In this document: in pieces, positions 18,477 through 26,697 of the stretch
How positions within the stretch are numbered: position 1 is the stretch's first letter
How the letters are laid out: each line of letters starts with the position of its first letter
Source of the DNA: an uncultured Microbulbifer sp.
Lineage (GTDB): Bacteria; Pseudomonadota; Gammaproteobacteria; Pseudomonadales; Cellvibrionaceae
NCBI RefSeq assembly: GCF_947504145.1
Contig: NZ_CANNGQ010000001.1
Span: forward strand, 1,176,737 to 1,240,736
Length of the DNA: 64,000 nt
Direction: 5' to 3'
The notes under the pieces: generated by a model
Database searches by the model: none
The model's input: the letters and a program-made list of their open reading frames with translations, nothing else
What the model was told of the DNA's origin: nothing
Position numbers and translations under genes: made by a program

Positions 18477-20224
18477 CCCCAGTGGAATCCTCACAGACCA
18501 CGCACCCATCCCGCAGGAGCTTGCCTGCGGGCAAATCGCGCACACGCGCGAAAACTACGCCATTCACTCTGACCAAATTCCTGATATTGGCGCCACTCCT
18601 CCTTCTGGTCTCCCTAACCAGCAACGCCAAAGATCTTACCGCGTCGGTCGATCGTAACGAACTGGCGATCAACGAAACCTTCACCCTAACCCTCCGCTAC
18701 GGCGGCGGCCAACGGGGCGGTCAACCCGACTTCAACTTGCTGGAGCAGGACTTCGAAGTCCTCTCCCGCCAACAGTCCAACCAGTACCGCGTCATCAACG
18801 GCCACGCCGAAAGCTTCGTCGAGTGGACCGTCATCCTCGCCCCGCTGAAAGAAGGCAAACTCTTCGTACCCTCCCTGCACCTCCACGGCCAGATCTCCGA
18901 CGCCATCCCCATCACCGTCAACCAAGCCGGCCAGGCTCCCAGTAGCGACAGCCGCAAAGCCTTCCTCGAAGTCGAGCTCGACAAAGAAAAGCTCCACGTC
19001 CAGGAACAACTACTGATAAAAGTCCGCCTCTACACCACCGTAGGCCTACACGACATCGCCACCGACCCACTAAAAATCCCCGGTGCCCACGTAGAAAAAG
19101 TCGACGAACAGCGATTCGAACGCCGAATCAAAGGCGTCGGCCATGCCGTCTACGAACTCACCTACGCCGTATTCCCGGAAAGCTCCGGTGAATTACAAAT
19201 CCCCGCACTCAACTACGTCGCCGTAACCGGCCGAAGAGATCCCTTTTCGCTCTTCAACCGCAATGCCCAACGCATCCGCCTGCGCTCGGAGGCGAAAACT
19301 GTAAAGGTAGAGCCCAAGCCCGATAGCTACAGCGGCAGCCACTGGCTACCTGCGGCCGGCCTAGGGTTGGTGCAGAGCTGGAGCAAAGATCCGGAAGAGT
19401 TCAGGGTGGGGGAGCCGATTACGCGAATTATCACCCTTAGAGCAGAAGGCCTGAGAGCTGCGCAACTCCCTCCCCTGCCGAAGCTCAATATAGAAGGACT
19501 GAAAACGTACCCGGATCAGCCACAGCAGGAAGATCAGCCGGGGATGAATGGCATTACCGGTAGCCGGATTGAAACTACGGCGATTGTTGCGACCAAGCCA
19601 GGGAGTTATCAGCTGCCGCCGGTGACGATTACCTGGTGGGATACTAAGACTGGGCGGCAGCGTGCTACGCAGCTGCCGGCGTTTCGGTTTGAGGTGGGTG
19701 GCGGAACCCTGATCGATTCTGATGCTCATGTCGCCCCCCACCAACCATCAATCACAGCGCCCGATGTAAAAAATGTAGAACCCGGGTTTTGGCAAAAACT
19801 GGCTATAGCCGCAATCGCATCACATCTTTTCTGGATTATCTATCTTTTTTATTTCCAGAATAACAACGAAAAAACACCAAAGCCCGCTAAAAGTCGGCCA
19901 AAAAATTCAGCCGAAACTGAAAACCTAAAGAGATTAATCCAGAATGAGAGCCCCCAAGACATTCAGGTAGCCCTCCAAGAGTGGTTAGGTCGATATTTTC
20001 CAGAAGTGGAGAAATACAATCTAACTAATGCCGCTCAAAAGCTCGATATAGCAGAGCTCACACACGCTGTTCAGGTAATAAATGACGCAATTTATCAGGC
20101 CCCAGCTAAACCGATAAACCGACAGCTATTAATAATTCTGATTGATCGTATAGCTAAATACAACACGTCACCCGCAGCACAGCCGCGAAACCTGCCACAG
20201 CTATTTGGCGAAGGATCCACGTAA
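18470..20224 (+). CDS. batD: BatD family protein
   Basis: A 584-aa BatD-like protein, the last gene of the MoxR/Bat operon. It has an unusual N-terminus: from ATG 18470 there are about 32 polar, basic residues before the hydrophobic signal segment (FLILAPLLLLVSLTSNA), then the periplasmic beta-rich region typical of BatD (ELAINETFTLTLRYGG; GYRVING-like QYRVINGHAESF), and a C-terminal transmembrane helix (LAIAAIASHLFWIIYLFYFQ) with a cytoplasmic tail. The extra N-terminal residues are encoded largely by a REP-like palindrome (18511-18540). GC content falls in the last 500 bases, toward the next island. The stop is 16 bp from the convergent dprE2-like gene. The exact role of BatD is not known; it is probably part of the membrane complex. 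Confidence 0.88.
   Translation: MVTPVESSQTTHPSRRSLPAGKSRTRAKTTPFTLTKFLILAPLLLLVSLTSNAKDLTASVDRNELAINETFTLTLRYGGGQRGGQPDFNLLEQDFEVLSRQQSNQYRVINGHAESFVEWTVILAPLKEGKLFVPSLHLHGQISDAIPITVNQAGQAPSSDSRKAFLEVELDKEKLHVQEQLLIKVRLYTTVGLHDIATDPLKIPGAHVEKVDEQRFERRIKGVGHAVYELTYAVFPESSGELQIPALNYVAVTGRRDPFSLFNRNAQRIRLRSEAKTVKVEPKPDSYSGSHWLPAAGLGLVQSWSKDPEEFRVGEPITRIITLRAEGLRAAQLPPLPKLNIEGLKTYPDQPQQEDQPGMNGITGSRIETTAIVATKPGSYQLPPVTITWWDTKTGRQRATQLPAFRFEVGGGTLIDSDAHVAPHQPSITAPDVKNVEPGFWQKLAIAAIASHLFWIIYLFYFQNNNEKTPKPAKSRPKNSAETENLKRLIQNESPQDIQVALQEWLGRYFPEVEKYNLTNAAQKLDIAELTHAVQVINDAIYQAPAKPINRQLLIILIDRIAKYNTSPAAQPRNLPQLFGEGST
18510..18540 (+). repeat. REP-like palindrome inside the 5' end of batD
   Basis: CCCGCAGGAGCTTGCCTGCGG followed by GCAAATCGCG has the form of the REP elements common in Pseudomonas relatives. 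It shares the core GCAAGCTCCT (in reverse) with the repeat at 42592-42613. It is translated as part of the batD N-terminus. Confidence 0.6.
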
Positions 20225-20240
20225 ATTTTAATCCTTTTCA

Positions 20241-20978
20241 TCAAAGACCGGTACGTAAAAATAGAAAATCGGGAAGGTTGCGAACCGCTCGCATAATCCA
20301 CGCCCAGAAAAACGGCAAATAAACAACATTTTTTCTCCGCTCTACCGCTGAGACAATTCCGGCCGCTACCGTCTCCGGTTGCGCCCAGAGCAGGCCTTTG
20401 GCAAAGTTCTTTGTCATCGGGGTATCTACAAATCCAGGGCGAATATCCAGAACATTCACGCCTTTTCTGTACAGCCTGTGGCGCAGCCCTTCCAGAAATA
20501 CCGATACCATTGCCTTCGCGGATCCATATACATAATTGGATTTTCGTCCTCGGTCACCGGCGACACTCGTAATAACCGCCAGTGTCCCACCGCCTTGAGA
20601 TTCGAGTTTATTAGCCAAATGTGTCAGCAACGATACGGTACTCGTGGCATTAATTTGTATTTCTTTCAGGGCAACTTCTGCGGAAGCCTCACAGGCAGCC
20701 TGATCAGGCAGTGTGCCGTGCGCGACGATGACCGTATCTATGTGGCCCATGGCGGCAAAGGCTTTATCCAGAGTAGCAATATGGGAATCGAAATCACAAA
20801 CGTCCAGAAGCCCTGAACTTACCGCACCAGCCCCCCGAACACGCAAATCCTCAACGATCTGCTCTAGGCGATCCTTAGCTCGCGCCAAGACATAGAGGGA
20901 ATCACCCTGCCTTGCATAATTTCTTGCCACTTCTTTTGCAATTGCCGAGGTTACGCCAATCACTAATATGCTTTTCAT
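20241..20978 (-). CDS. dprE2: SDR oxidoreductase, DprE2-like
   Basis: A 245-aa short-chain dehydrogenase/reductase. The N-terminal Rossmann motif is VIGVTSAIAKEVARNYA, the NAG-equivalent is VAHGTL, and the catalytic YxxxK is in YVYGSAKAM. C-terminal features (FVDTPMTKNFAKGLLWAQPE and a hydrophobic end) match DprE2-type proteins. DprE2 reduces the 2-keto intermediate to decaprenyl-phosphoryl-D-arabinose, completing the 2'-epimerisation begun by DprE1. It lies directly after the dprE1-like gene (2 bp gap) on the same strand, the same order as Rv3790-Rv3791 in M. tuberculosis. Assignment depends on this context; the SDR fold alone would not give the substrate. Confidence 0.8.
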   Translation of the reverse strand: MKSILVIGVTSAIAKEVARNYARQGDSLYVLARAKDRLEQIVEDLRVRGAGAVSSGLLDVCDFDSHIATLDKAFAAMGHIDTVIVAHGTLPDQAACEASAEVALKEIQINATSTVSLLTHLANKLESQGGGTLAVITSVAGDRGRKSNYVYGSAKAMVSVFLEGLRHRLYRKGVNVLDIRPGFVDTPMTKNFAKGLLWAQPETVAAGIVSAVERRKNVVYLPFFWAWIMRAVRNLPDFLFLRTGL

Positions 20979-20980
20979 AA

Positions 20981-22282
20981 CTACAAACCTAACCGTTGAG
21001 ATTGCGCGGAATTAAATACACGATGGGCACCCCATTCGTGCCTTAGCCGGGAAAATGCCTCCCAGCGTGGGTAACCAGCCTGAAAGACCATCTTTGACAT
21101 GCGGGCATCCTTTGCCAGATAAATCCTGCCCCCGGCATCCAGCACGATGCGATCCAACTCATCCAGTAGAGCCAAAACCTCTGGAGAATACTTCAGGTCC
21201 AGTGCCAGCGTGTAGCCACCGAGAGGAAACGAAAGGTGATTCCGGTTTTCTTTACCAAACAGCTTTAATACGGCAAGAAACGAACCCTGCTTCGATTTTG
21301 CAAGGCGATTCAGGATTTCTGTCATCCCCGCCATTCCGGCATCGCGAGGTATGACAAACTGGTACTGTAAAAAACCAGCACTACCATATAAACGGTTCCA
21401 GTTTCGCACACCATCCAGTGGGTAAAAATACGGCTCGTAGTGCACCAGGCTGTGCGTATGATCCCGGGTTACACGATGGTAATAAATGCTGTTAAAGGCC
21501 TGCATCGTCATGCCGTTCAGCAAAATGCCCGGCATATCACAGGGTACAAACAGCCTGGCACCGGATCCCAAGTGCAACTCTCCCTCTTCCGAATGCTCTC
21601 CGAGCATGACCAATGAGCGCCCCAGCGCATTTCCAGTTGATAAACAGTCGATCCATGCAACGGAATAGGTGGCAGACCTGTATTCGTCGAGTACTGCAAC
21701 CGTATCAGATAGGTTCTGCGTTTTGATCGTGGTCGACTCGATATAACTGCTCGAGATCCTTTTGAGGCGTAACTCGACCTCCAGAATCACACCAGTCAGT
21801 CCCATCCCCCCACAGGTAGCGCGAAACAACTCTGTATTTTCAGACCTCGAACACTCCACGACACCTCTGCAGGTCGCAACGCTTATGGATTCCACAAATT
21901 CAGAGAAACAACCATCAATATGGTGGTTCTTCCCATGCACATCACTAGCCACTGCGCCACCCAGGGTCACAAACTTAGTGCCAGGCGTAACGGGTAAAAA
22001 CCAACCTTTGGGAACAACTACTTCAAGAATGGTCGCCAGGCTGACCCCCGATGCGCAACGCAGCATCCCGGACTCAGCATCAAAAGAGCGAAAATAGTCG
22101 AGATAGGCACTGTGTAGCGTGGCCTCGGCCAGTGCGCTATCGCCATAACTGCGCCCCAAGCCACGCGCAATAAAAGTACCTTCCGGCCCCCGCTCCAGCA
22201 ACTGGACCACATCTGTACCTGTCTGAGGGAATTGCGGCTGACACTCGACTTTGGGGTAGCGGCCCCAACCACTTAACTTCAC
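20981..22282 (-). CDS. dprE1: FAD-dependent oxidase, DprE1-like (polyprenyl-phosphoryl ribose 2'-oxidase)
   Basis: A 433-aa FAD protein of the GlcD/VAO type. It has GLGRSYGDSA (41-50) and PVTPGTKFVTLGGAVASDVHGKNHHIDG (98-124), the latter typical of DprE1, and closes with GGRIYLAKDARM (384-395) and RVFNSAQSQRLGL, again like DprE1. DprE1 oxidises the 2'-OH of decaprenyl-phosphoryl-ribose to the keto form. The residue corresponding to the Cys387 of M. tuberculosis DprE1, which benzothiazinones attack, appears to be Ala360 here (FPLGGYTLALD against the mycobacterial FPIKGWNICVD, from memory). The start overlaps the gtrA stop by 4 bp, so the two are translationally coupled. The true polyprenyl chain length in this host is unknown. 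Confidence 0.88.
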   Translation of the reverse strand: MKLSGWGRYPKVECQPQFPQTGTDVVQLLERGPEGTFIARGLGRSYGDSALAEATLHSAYLDYFRSFDAESGMLRCASGVSLATILEVVVPKGWFLPVTPGTKFVTLGGAVASDVHGKNHHIDGCFSEFVESISVATCRGVVECSRSENTELFRATCGGMGLTGVILEVELRLKRISSSYIESTTIKTQNLSDTVAVLDEYRSATYSVAWIDCLSTGNALGRSLVMLGEHSEEGELHLGSGARLFVPCDMPGILLNGMTMQAFNSIYYHRVTRDHTHSLVHYEPYFYPLDGVRNWNRLYGSAGFLQYQFVIPRDAGMAGMTEILNRLAKSKQGSFLAVLKLFGKENRNHLSFPLGGYTLALDLKYSPEVLALLDELDRIVLDAGGRIYLAKDARMSKMVFQAGYPRWEAFSRLRHEWGAHRVFNSAQSQRLGL

Positions 22283-22683
22283 ACAGCACCTCTCGGGATG
22301 AAAACGAACCGTTTATCCAGTTGATATTTAATGAAGTAACCAATGGCCAATCCAACGACACCACCGAGATAACGCATGGATTTGGTTTGGAACATCAACT
22401 CGAAAGCCAACTCCGTCCCCCAGAAAATCACCGTTGTGACAACTCCCATCGCGGCGTAGAGAGTAAAGAGGCGCACATCCTGACTGGCCCCAACATCCAC
22501 GTATCGGAATATGTAACGCTTATCGAGATAATACTTGACCAACAAGCCCGTAAAAGTGCCGACAAGAATGGAAAGCGCAAGAGAGTATGGACCGGCATAA
22601 AGCTGCAGGCTTATGTCCTGGCTGCAAATATTGATTAATGTAGCGAGGGCAGCGAAAATCGTGTAGTTTACGGCGATTCGCAT
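22279..22683 (-). CDS. GtrA-family membrane protein
   Basis: A 134-aa protein with four predicted membrane helices (NYTIFAALATLINICSQ; LALSILVGTFTGLLVKYYL; LYAAMGVVTTVIFWGTELAF; LGGVVGLAIGYFIKYQL) and the family features YYLDKRYIF and YQLDKRFVF. GtrA proteins are small partners of polyprenyl-phosphate-sugar pathways, often considered flippases or organisers. In M. tuberculosis the GtrA protein Rv3789 is encoded directly next to dprE1 and dprE2 and takes part in arabinan synthesis. The same gene order here is the strongest sign that this cluster handles polyprenyl-phosphoryl arabinose. The gene starts only a short distance from the divergent ubiA-like gene, so both promoters must be compact. 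Confidence 0.88.
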   Translation of the reverse strand: MRIAVNYTIFAALATLINICSQDISLQLYAGPYSLALSILVGTFTGLLVKYYLDKRYIFRYVDVGASQDVRLFTLYAAMGVVTTVIFWGTELAFELMFQTKSMRYLGGVVGLAIGYFIKYQLDKRFVFIPRGAV

Positions 22684-22740
22684 AGATGATTCTACAAGTT
22701 GTTGATTTGGAGAGAGATTTTGCTGGATTTTACGGTATTA

Positions 22741-23607
22741 GTGGAGGGAAAGAAATGGCTTCCACTCAGCCTCATTACACTCATGCGACCCAAACAGTGG
22801 ATTAAAAACTCATTTGTTTTAGCCCCACTTATCTTTTCCGGTCAATTTTTGAGCGGAACTGCCATCTCCCAGGCCTTAATCGCTGTGGCGCTATTCTGCG
22901 TCGCCTCATCGGCTACGTATATTATCAACGACTATCAAGATATTGAGCGTGACCGAAAGCACCCGACCAAGTCTCTGAAGCGCCCCCTAGCATCCGGGAA
23001 GGTGTCCAAACCCCAAGCACTGGCTTTACTCGCCGTTCTGTACGGTGGACTTATCTGGGGTTTCACCCTATTCCCCAGCGTTATCGCCGTAATAGCTAGC
23101 TACATCGCACTGAACTTTGCCTATAGCTTCCACCTGAAACACCAACCAGTACTGGACATCTTTACTATCGCCATTGGATTTGTATTACGGGTTTACGCCG
23201 GCGCCACGGCTATTGATGTCCCGGTGTCCCCGTGGATGTTCACCACCACTATGTGCCTGGCCCTGTACCTTGCCGCCATCAAACGTCGGCAGGAGCTCGC
23301 CCAGAGTGGTAGTGAAGGGAGGAACGTACTTCAGTATTACACCGTTTCGCTGATCGACCGCTATGCAGAGATGGCTGCCGTCGGCGCACTTCTGTTTTAC
23401 AGCCTGTTCGTAATGAACGAACGCCCGGAGCTGGTTATCACAGTGCCACTGGTTATCTTTGGATTATTTCGGTACTGGTTTGTGGTTGAAAGCCGAAACG
23501 AGGGTGAGTCCCCTACTGACGCGTTGTACTCAGACAAACAACTCATTGTTACAGTTTTGGCTTGGGGAGCGGCCAGCACCGCCGCAATCTGGCCCACCGG
23601 AGTATAA
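22741..23607 (+). CDS. ubiA: UbiA-like polyprenyl-phosphate phosphoribosyltransferase
   Basis: A membrane prenyltransferase-fold protein of about 288 aa that matches decaprenyl-phosphate 5-phosphoribosyltransferase (Rv3806c). It has LMRPKQWIKNSFVLAPL, the metal and PRPP motif NDYQDIERDRKHPTKS (NDxxDxxxDRxHPxK), SYIALNFAYSFHLKHQP and about eight membrane helices. The reaction joins PRPP to a polyprenyl phosphate and is the first step to polyprenyl-phosphoryl arabinose. The start is unclear: TTG 22699 and TTG 22720 are possible, GTG 22741 gives a family-like N-terminus, and ATG 22783 is the first ATG. It is 5 bp before the PAP2-like gene and divergent from gtrA-dprE1-dprE2. Confidence 0.88.
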   Translation: MEGKKWLPLSLITLMRPKQWIKNSFVLAPLIFSGQFLSGTAISQALIAVALFCVASSATYIINDYQDIERDRKHPTKSLKRPLASGKVSKPQALALLAVLYGGLIWGFTLFPSVIAVIASYIALNFAYSFHLKHQPVLDIFTIAIGFVLRVYAGATAIDVPVSPWMFTTTMCLALYLAAIKRRQELAQSGSEGRNVLQYYTVSLIDRYAEMAAVGALLFYSLFVMNERPELVITVPLVIFGLFRYWFVVESRNEGESPTDALYSDKQLIVTVLAWGAASTAAIWPTGV

Positions 23608-23612
23608 TACCA

Positions 23613-24047
23613 ATGAACCTGATTTACCTTGTCACGCCGTTTGTGACCTGGCTAGTGGCCGGCTCTCTAAAATTTATGATCAACAGTATCAGAGCCAGGC
23701 AACTGGCCTTTGGATTGATCGGGTACGGCGGCCTACCCAGCAATCACAGTGCAATCGTGAGTAGCATAGCAACACTGATTGCCCTAAAGGAAGGGATTGA
23801 TCATCCAGCATTTGGCGTAGCGATCACATTGGCGTTTATTGTGATTCTTGATGCGAACAGCCTGCGTCAACAAGTTGGAAAACACGCAAAGGCTTTAAAT
23901 CAAATTACCAATTCACAAGAAAAGCAAACCTCAAAATTACGAGAACGCATTGGGCACACTCGAATTGAAATTATCGCCGGAGTTATTACTGGAATTCTTG
24001 TGTCACTTTGTATCTCATCGGCAACAAATCTGCAAGCTATCGGATAA
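23613..24047 (+). CDS. Divergent PAP2-family phosphatase
   Basis: A 144-aa membrane protein of the divergent PAP2 (DUF212, YuiD-like) family. It has the GGLPSNHSAIVSSIATLIAL motif, the HSA region of PAP2 phosphatases, and ITLAFIVILDANSLRQQVGKH with the conserved DA.GLR.Q-type sequence, plus a C-terminal hydrophobic segment. Because it is next to the UbiA-like phosphoribosyltransferase, it likely removes the 5'-phosphate from polyprenyl-phosphoryl-5-phosphoribose, the job proposed for Rv3807c in mycobacteria. I chose ATG 23613 (MNLIYLVTPFVTWLVAGS); longer in-frame sequence would overlap the preceding gene. About 240 bp of AT-rich DNA without a gene follows. Confidence 0.82.
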   Translation: MNLIYLVTPFVTWLVAGSLKFMINSIRARQLAFGLIGYGGLPSNHSAIVSSIATLIALKEGIDHPAFGVAITLAFIVILDANSLRQQVGKHAKALNQITNSQEKQTSKLRERIGHTRIEIIAGVITGILVSLCISSATNLQAIG

Positions 24048-24289
24048 AAAACACTCCACAATAACATTCACCGTAAACGACCACTGTTTTCAATAATAAA
24101 TTTCAAACAAACAAAACATCCAATATCGATCCAGCACTTTTTTCGCGAGAGTACTCGGCACCCTCAACTGAACCTTAGACTCAAACAAACAGAGAAATAC
24201 TCACTCATTCCAGCTCCCGAATTTACAGCAAAAGGAGACATTAAAAATTGTGCCATCCACACACTTATCTTACCCTAAAACTTTGAGAT

Positions 24290-25378
24290 CTATATGGAAA
24301 TTAATGACTCCATCAATTCGAGCGTTTGCTCAGCTGCGCGATCCCAGCAAAATAGCCCAGCCCTTTTAGTAGCCAAGCCTTGAAGCCTTTCAACTAGTGG
24401 TATATTAACAGTCAACTCATTTAGAGACGCAGCTATTTGATCTACACTCTCCGGATCCACTAACAGCGCTGCATCTCCGCCAATTTCTCTCATTGCGCCA
24501 CGATTCGAGGTTATTACCGGCGTCCCCTGGCCAAACGCCTCCACAATAGGCAGGCCAAACCCCTCGTAAAGCGAAGGCAAAAGTACTGCTCTCGCGTTGC
24601 TATACAGTTCGACTAACTTCTCATCATCCACATAACCAAGAACTTGAACATAATCAGACAACCCTTTGCACTGTATAAGCCCCTCAAGCCCAGGAACACC
24701 CCATCCTGCCCCACCACAGATCCGTAAAGGTAAAGGGTTATTTACATTAGATTGATATACATTATAAGCATCGAGAAGCCGGAGAAGGTTCTTCCTCGGC
24801 TCGATTGTACCAACAAATAAAAAGTAGCCCCCCAAAACGACCCGGGAACTTGACGCCTCGATAAACGGCGCTTCATAAATTGTGCGCAGCTTGTTGGCAT
24901 ACATGGGAAATGACTCAACAAGCTCATCAGCCGTGCTATCGGAGACTGCTACCACCGCATCTGCCTTCTTCAAAGATTGCGGCATCAAGGCTCGCTCAAG
25001 GTATCTACCAAGTCGGGGCATTGTATATGGATACATTTTCCAAACGAGGTCGTGAATAGTCACTAGACGAGCTGTAGATGCACCTATAAACATTGGCAAG
25101 TGATGACGAGGAGTCCAAAATAAATCGACACGGTCTCTCCGACACCACACCGGAAATACCGCCTGAGCAAAAATTGAACCTAATGCATTAGGCCGGATAT
25201 TCCCGGAGCGAATGACGACATTCTGTGACAAGCCAAAATCGTGCAAAAGAGGCTTATGACTATAAAGATACCAATTGTGCTCACTACGAATTAAGCGCTT
25301 CAAGACTGCCCACGTGTAACGCCCGATACCAGTTGTGGGGTCTGCAAGAGGGCGAGCATCAACTGCTATTTTGGCCAT
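24290..25378 (-). CDS. GT4-family glycosyltransferase
   Basis: A 362-aa GT-B fold enzyme. The N-terminus carries ARPLADPTTGIGRYTWAVL, a glycine-rich acceptor-side loop; the middle has LVTIHDLVWKMYPYTMPR; the donor side has YFLFVGTIEPRKNLLRLLDA and the GT4 E-x7-E motif in ALLPSLYEGFGLPIVEAFGQG. GT4 enzymes use nucleotide sugars and retain anomeric configuration; mannosyl- and related transferases of this subgroup are common in polysaccharide clusters. The start overlaps the stop of the upstream GT4 gene by one base, so the two form one operon. The sugar cannot be read from sequence. Confidence 0.9.
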   Translation of the reverse strand: MAKIAVDARPLADPTTGIGRYTWAVLKRLIRSEHNWYLYSHKPLLHDFGLSQNVVIRSGNIRPNALGSIFAQAVFPVWCRRDRVDLFWTPRHHLPMFIGASTARLVTIHDLVWKMYPYTMPRLGRYLERALMPQSLKKADAVVAVSDSTADELVESFPMYANKLRTIYEAPFIEASSSRVVLGGYFLFVGTIEPRKNLLRLLDAYNVYQSNVNNPLPLRICGGAGWGVPGLEGLIQCKGLSDYVQVLGYVDDEKLVELYSNARAVLLPSLYEGFGLPIVEAFGQGTPVITSNRGAMREIGGDAALLVDPESVDQIAASLNELTVNIPLVERLQGLATKRAGLFCWDRAAEQTLELMESLISI

Positions 25379-26520
25379 TAACTTACAGCCCCACTCTCAT
25401 CGAGAACCTTACTGTAAAGCCTCCTATAAGACTCAACCATACGCTCACCAGTAAATAATTTTTCATATCGCTGACGAGCAAAGCAACCCATATTTTTTGC
25501 CAATTCCGCATTACCCCATAGCTCAATCATTGCCTCCTGAAGCGCATCAGAACTTCGCGGCTGAACCACATATCCAGTATTACCATTGTCATTCACATAA
25601 CTAGTGCCCGTCCCAATCTCGCATGAGATTAATGGCTTGCCGAACATCAATCCCTCCACAAGAGTTACTCCAAACGCCTCAGAGCGCAAATGTGAAGGAA
25701 AAACCACAGCTCTAGATAGCGACATCAGGCAAGCCTTCTCACACTCACTAACGTAACCCACGAATTCCACGTTATCCGCACCTAACGCATCTTTGAGAGC
25801 AAGAAGCCGCTCAAATTCTGGCCCCTGACCAGCAACAAGAACTTTAAACTGCTGCCCAACTGCGGCCCTAATCAAGTAATCTAAGCCCTTGTAGTAACGG
25901 AGAACCCCGATAAACAAAAAAAAGTCCTTACCAAACTTTCGCTCCAATTCAATCAGAAGCTTGCTTGAAGACCCTGGATAGAAGCACTCAGAAATTCCAA
26001 GAGGAATGACTTCAACCTTATCCCTGTATTTTGCCAGCACCGGACTTGTTTCTAAATAATTATCCGAAGTGGCTACTATTCGGTCAGCACGATCTAAAAA
26101 ACGCTCCAATAACGGGCGATAAACTGCCCCCAACAATTTTTGGCGCACAATGTCAGAGTGATACGTCACAATTAAGGGGCGATTGCGGCCAGCAAATAAA
26201 TACAGCAGATCACCAAACGGCCAGGGGAAATGAAAGTGCAGGAGGCGAGCTGAACTTCTAAATAGAAGCCTAAAAAGTCCCGGCCCTACACAGCAGGATG
26301 CTACACTGAACCAACGCCGCGCCGCCTTAAATTTTACGCCATCGTACACCCCTTCCGTAGTTTTAGTATTGGCCAAAGTTAAAACCTCCCCCCCTGTACC
26401 TCGCGCAAGTTCGAGAACAACATGTTCTAGCCCACCGTGACTCTCGGGAAAAAATGTTCGATAACACTGAACTACTTTATTCGATAAGCTCAAATCCAAT
26501 CCCCCTATAGACAAACGCAC
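25378..26520 (-). CDS. GT4-family glycosyltransferase
   Basis: A 380-aa glycosyltransferase with the N-terminal loop FFPESHGGLEHVVLELARG, LHFHFPWPFGDLLYLFAGR, FFLFIGVLRYYKGLDYLIRAA for donor binding and the E-x7-E motif in VVFPSHLRSEAFGVTLVEGLMFGKP. This is the arrangement of GT4 mannosyl- or galactosyl-type transferases in O-antigen clusters. It is the upstream gene of a two-gene operon and divergent from the Wzm/Wzt exporter genes, with about 177 bp between them for divergent promoters. Codon use is AT-rich like the rest of the island. Confidence 0.9.
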   Translation of the reverse strand: MRLSIGGLDLSLSNKVVQCYRTFFPESHGGLEHVVLELARGTGGEVLTLANTKTTEGVYDGVKFKAARRWFSVASCCVGPGLFRLLFRSSARLLHFHFPWPFGDLLYLFAGRNRPLIVTYHSDIVRQKLLGAVYRPLLERFLDRADRIVATSDNYLETSPVLAKYRDKVEVIPLGISECFYPGSSSKLLIELERKFGKDFFLFIGVLRYYKGLDYLIRAAVGQQFKVLVAGQGPEFERLLALKDALGADNVEFVGYVSECEKACLMSLSRAVVFPSHLRSEAFGVTLVEGLMFGKPLISCEIGTGTSYVNDNGNTGYVVQPRSSDALQEAMIELWGNAELAKNMGCFARQRYEKLFTGERMVESYRRLYSKVLDESGAVS

Positions 26521-26697
26521 ACGATAATACCATGATCATGGTCGCAAACATGAGAACAGACTACTGCTTGGACCAAAAATCTAGTATATTTGAACTCTAA
26601 GGTTTTACTCTGATAATCGCATGAGCCTTACGATTATTGAATCTATCCAAAATCACAGGCATTCCACTTTCAACATAGAAGAACTTGTCACTAAAAG

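Noticed and set aside
24048..24289. Possible small gene in the gap after the PAP2-like gene
   Set aside because: No frame with a ribosome site and family-like sequence; AT-rich and probably non-coding.
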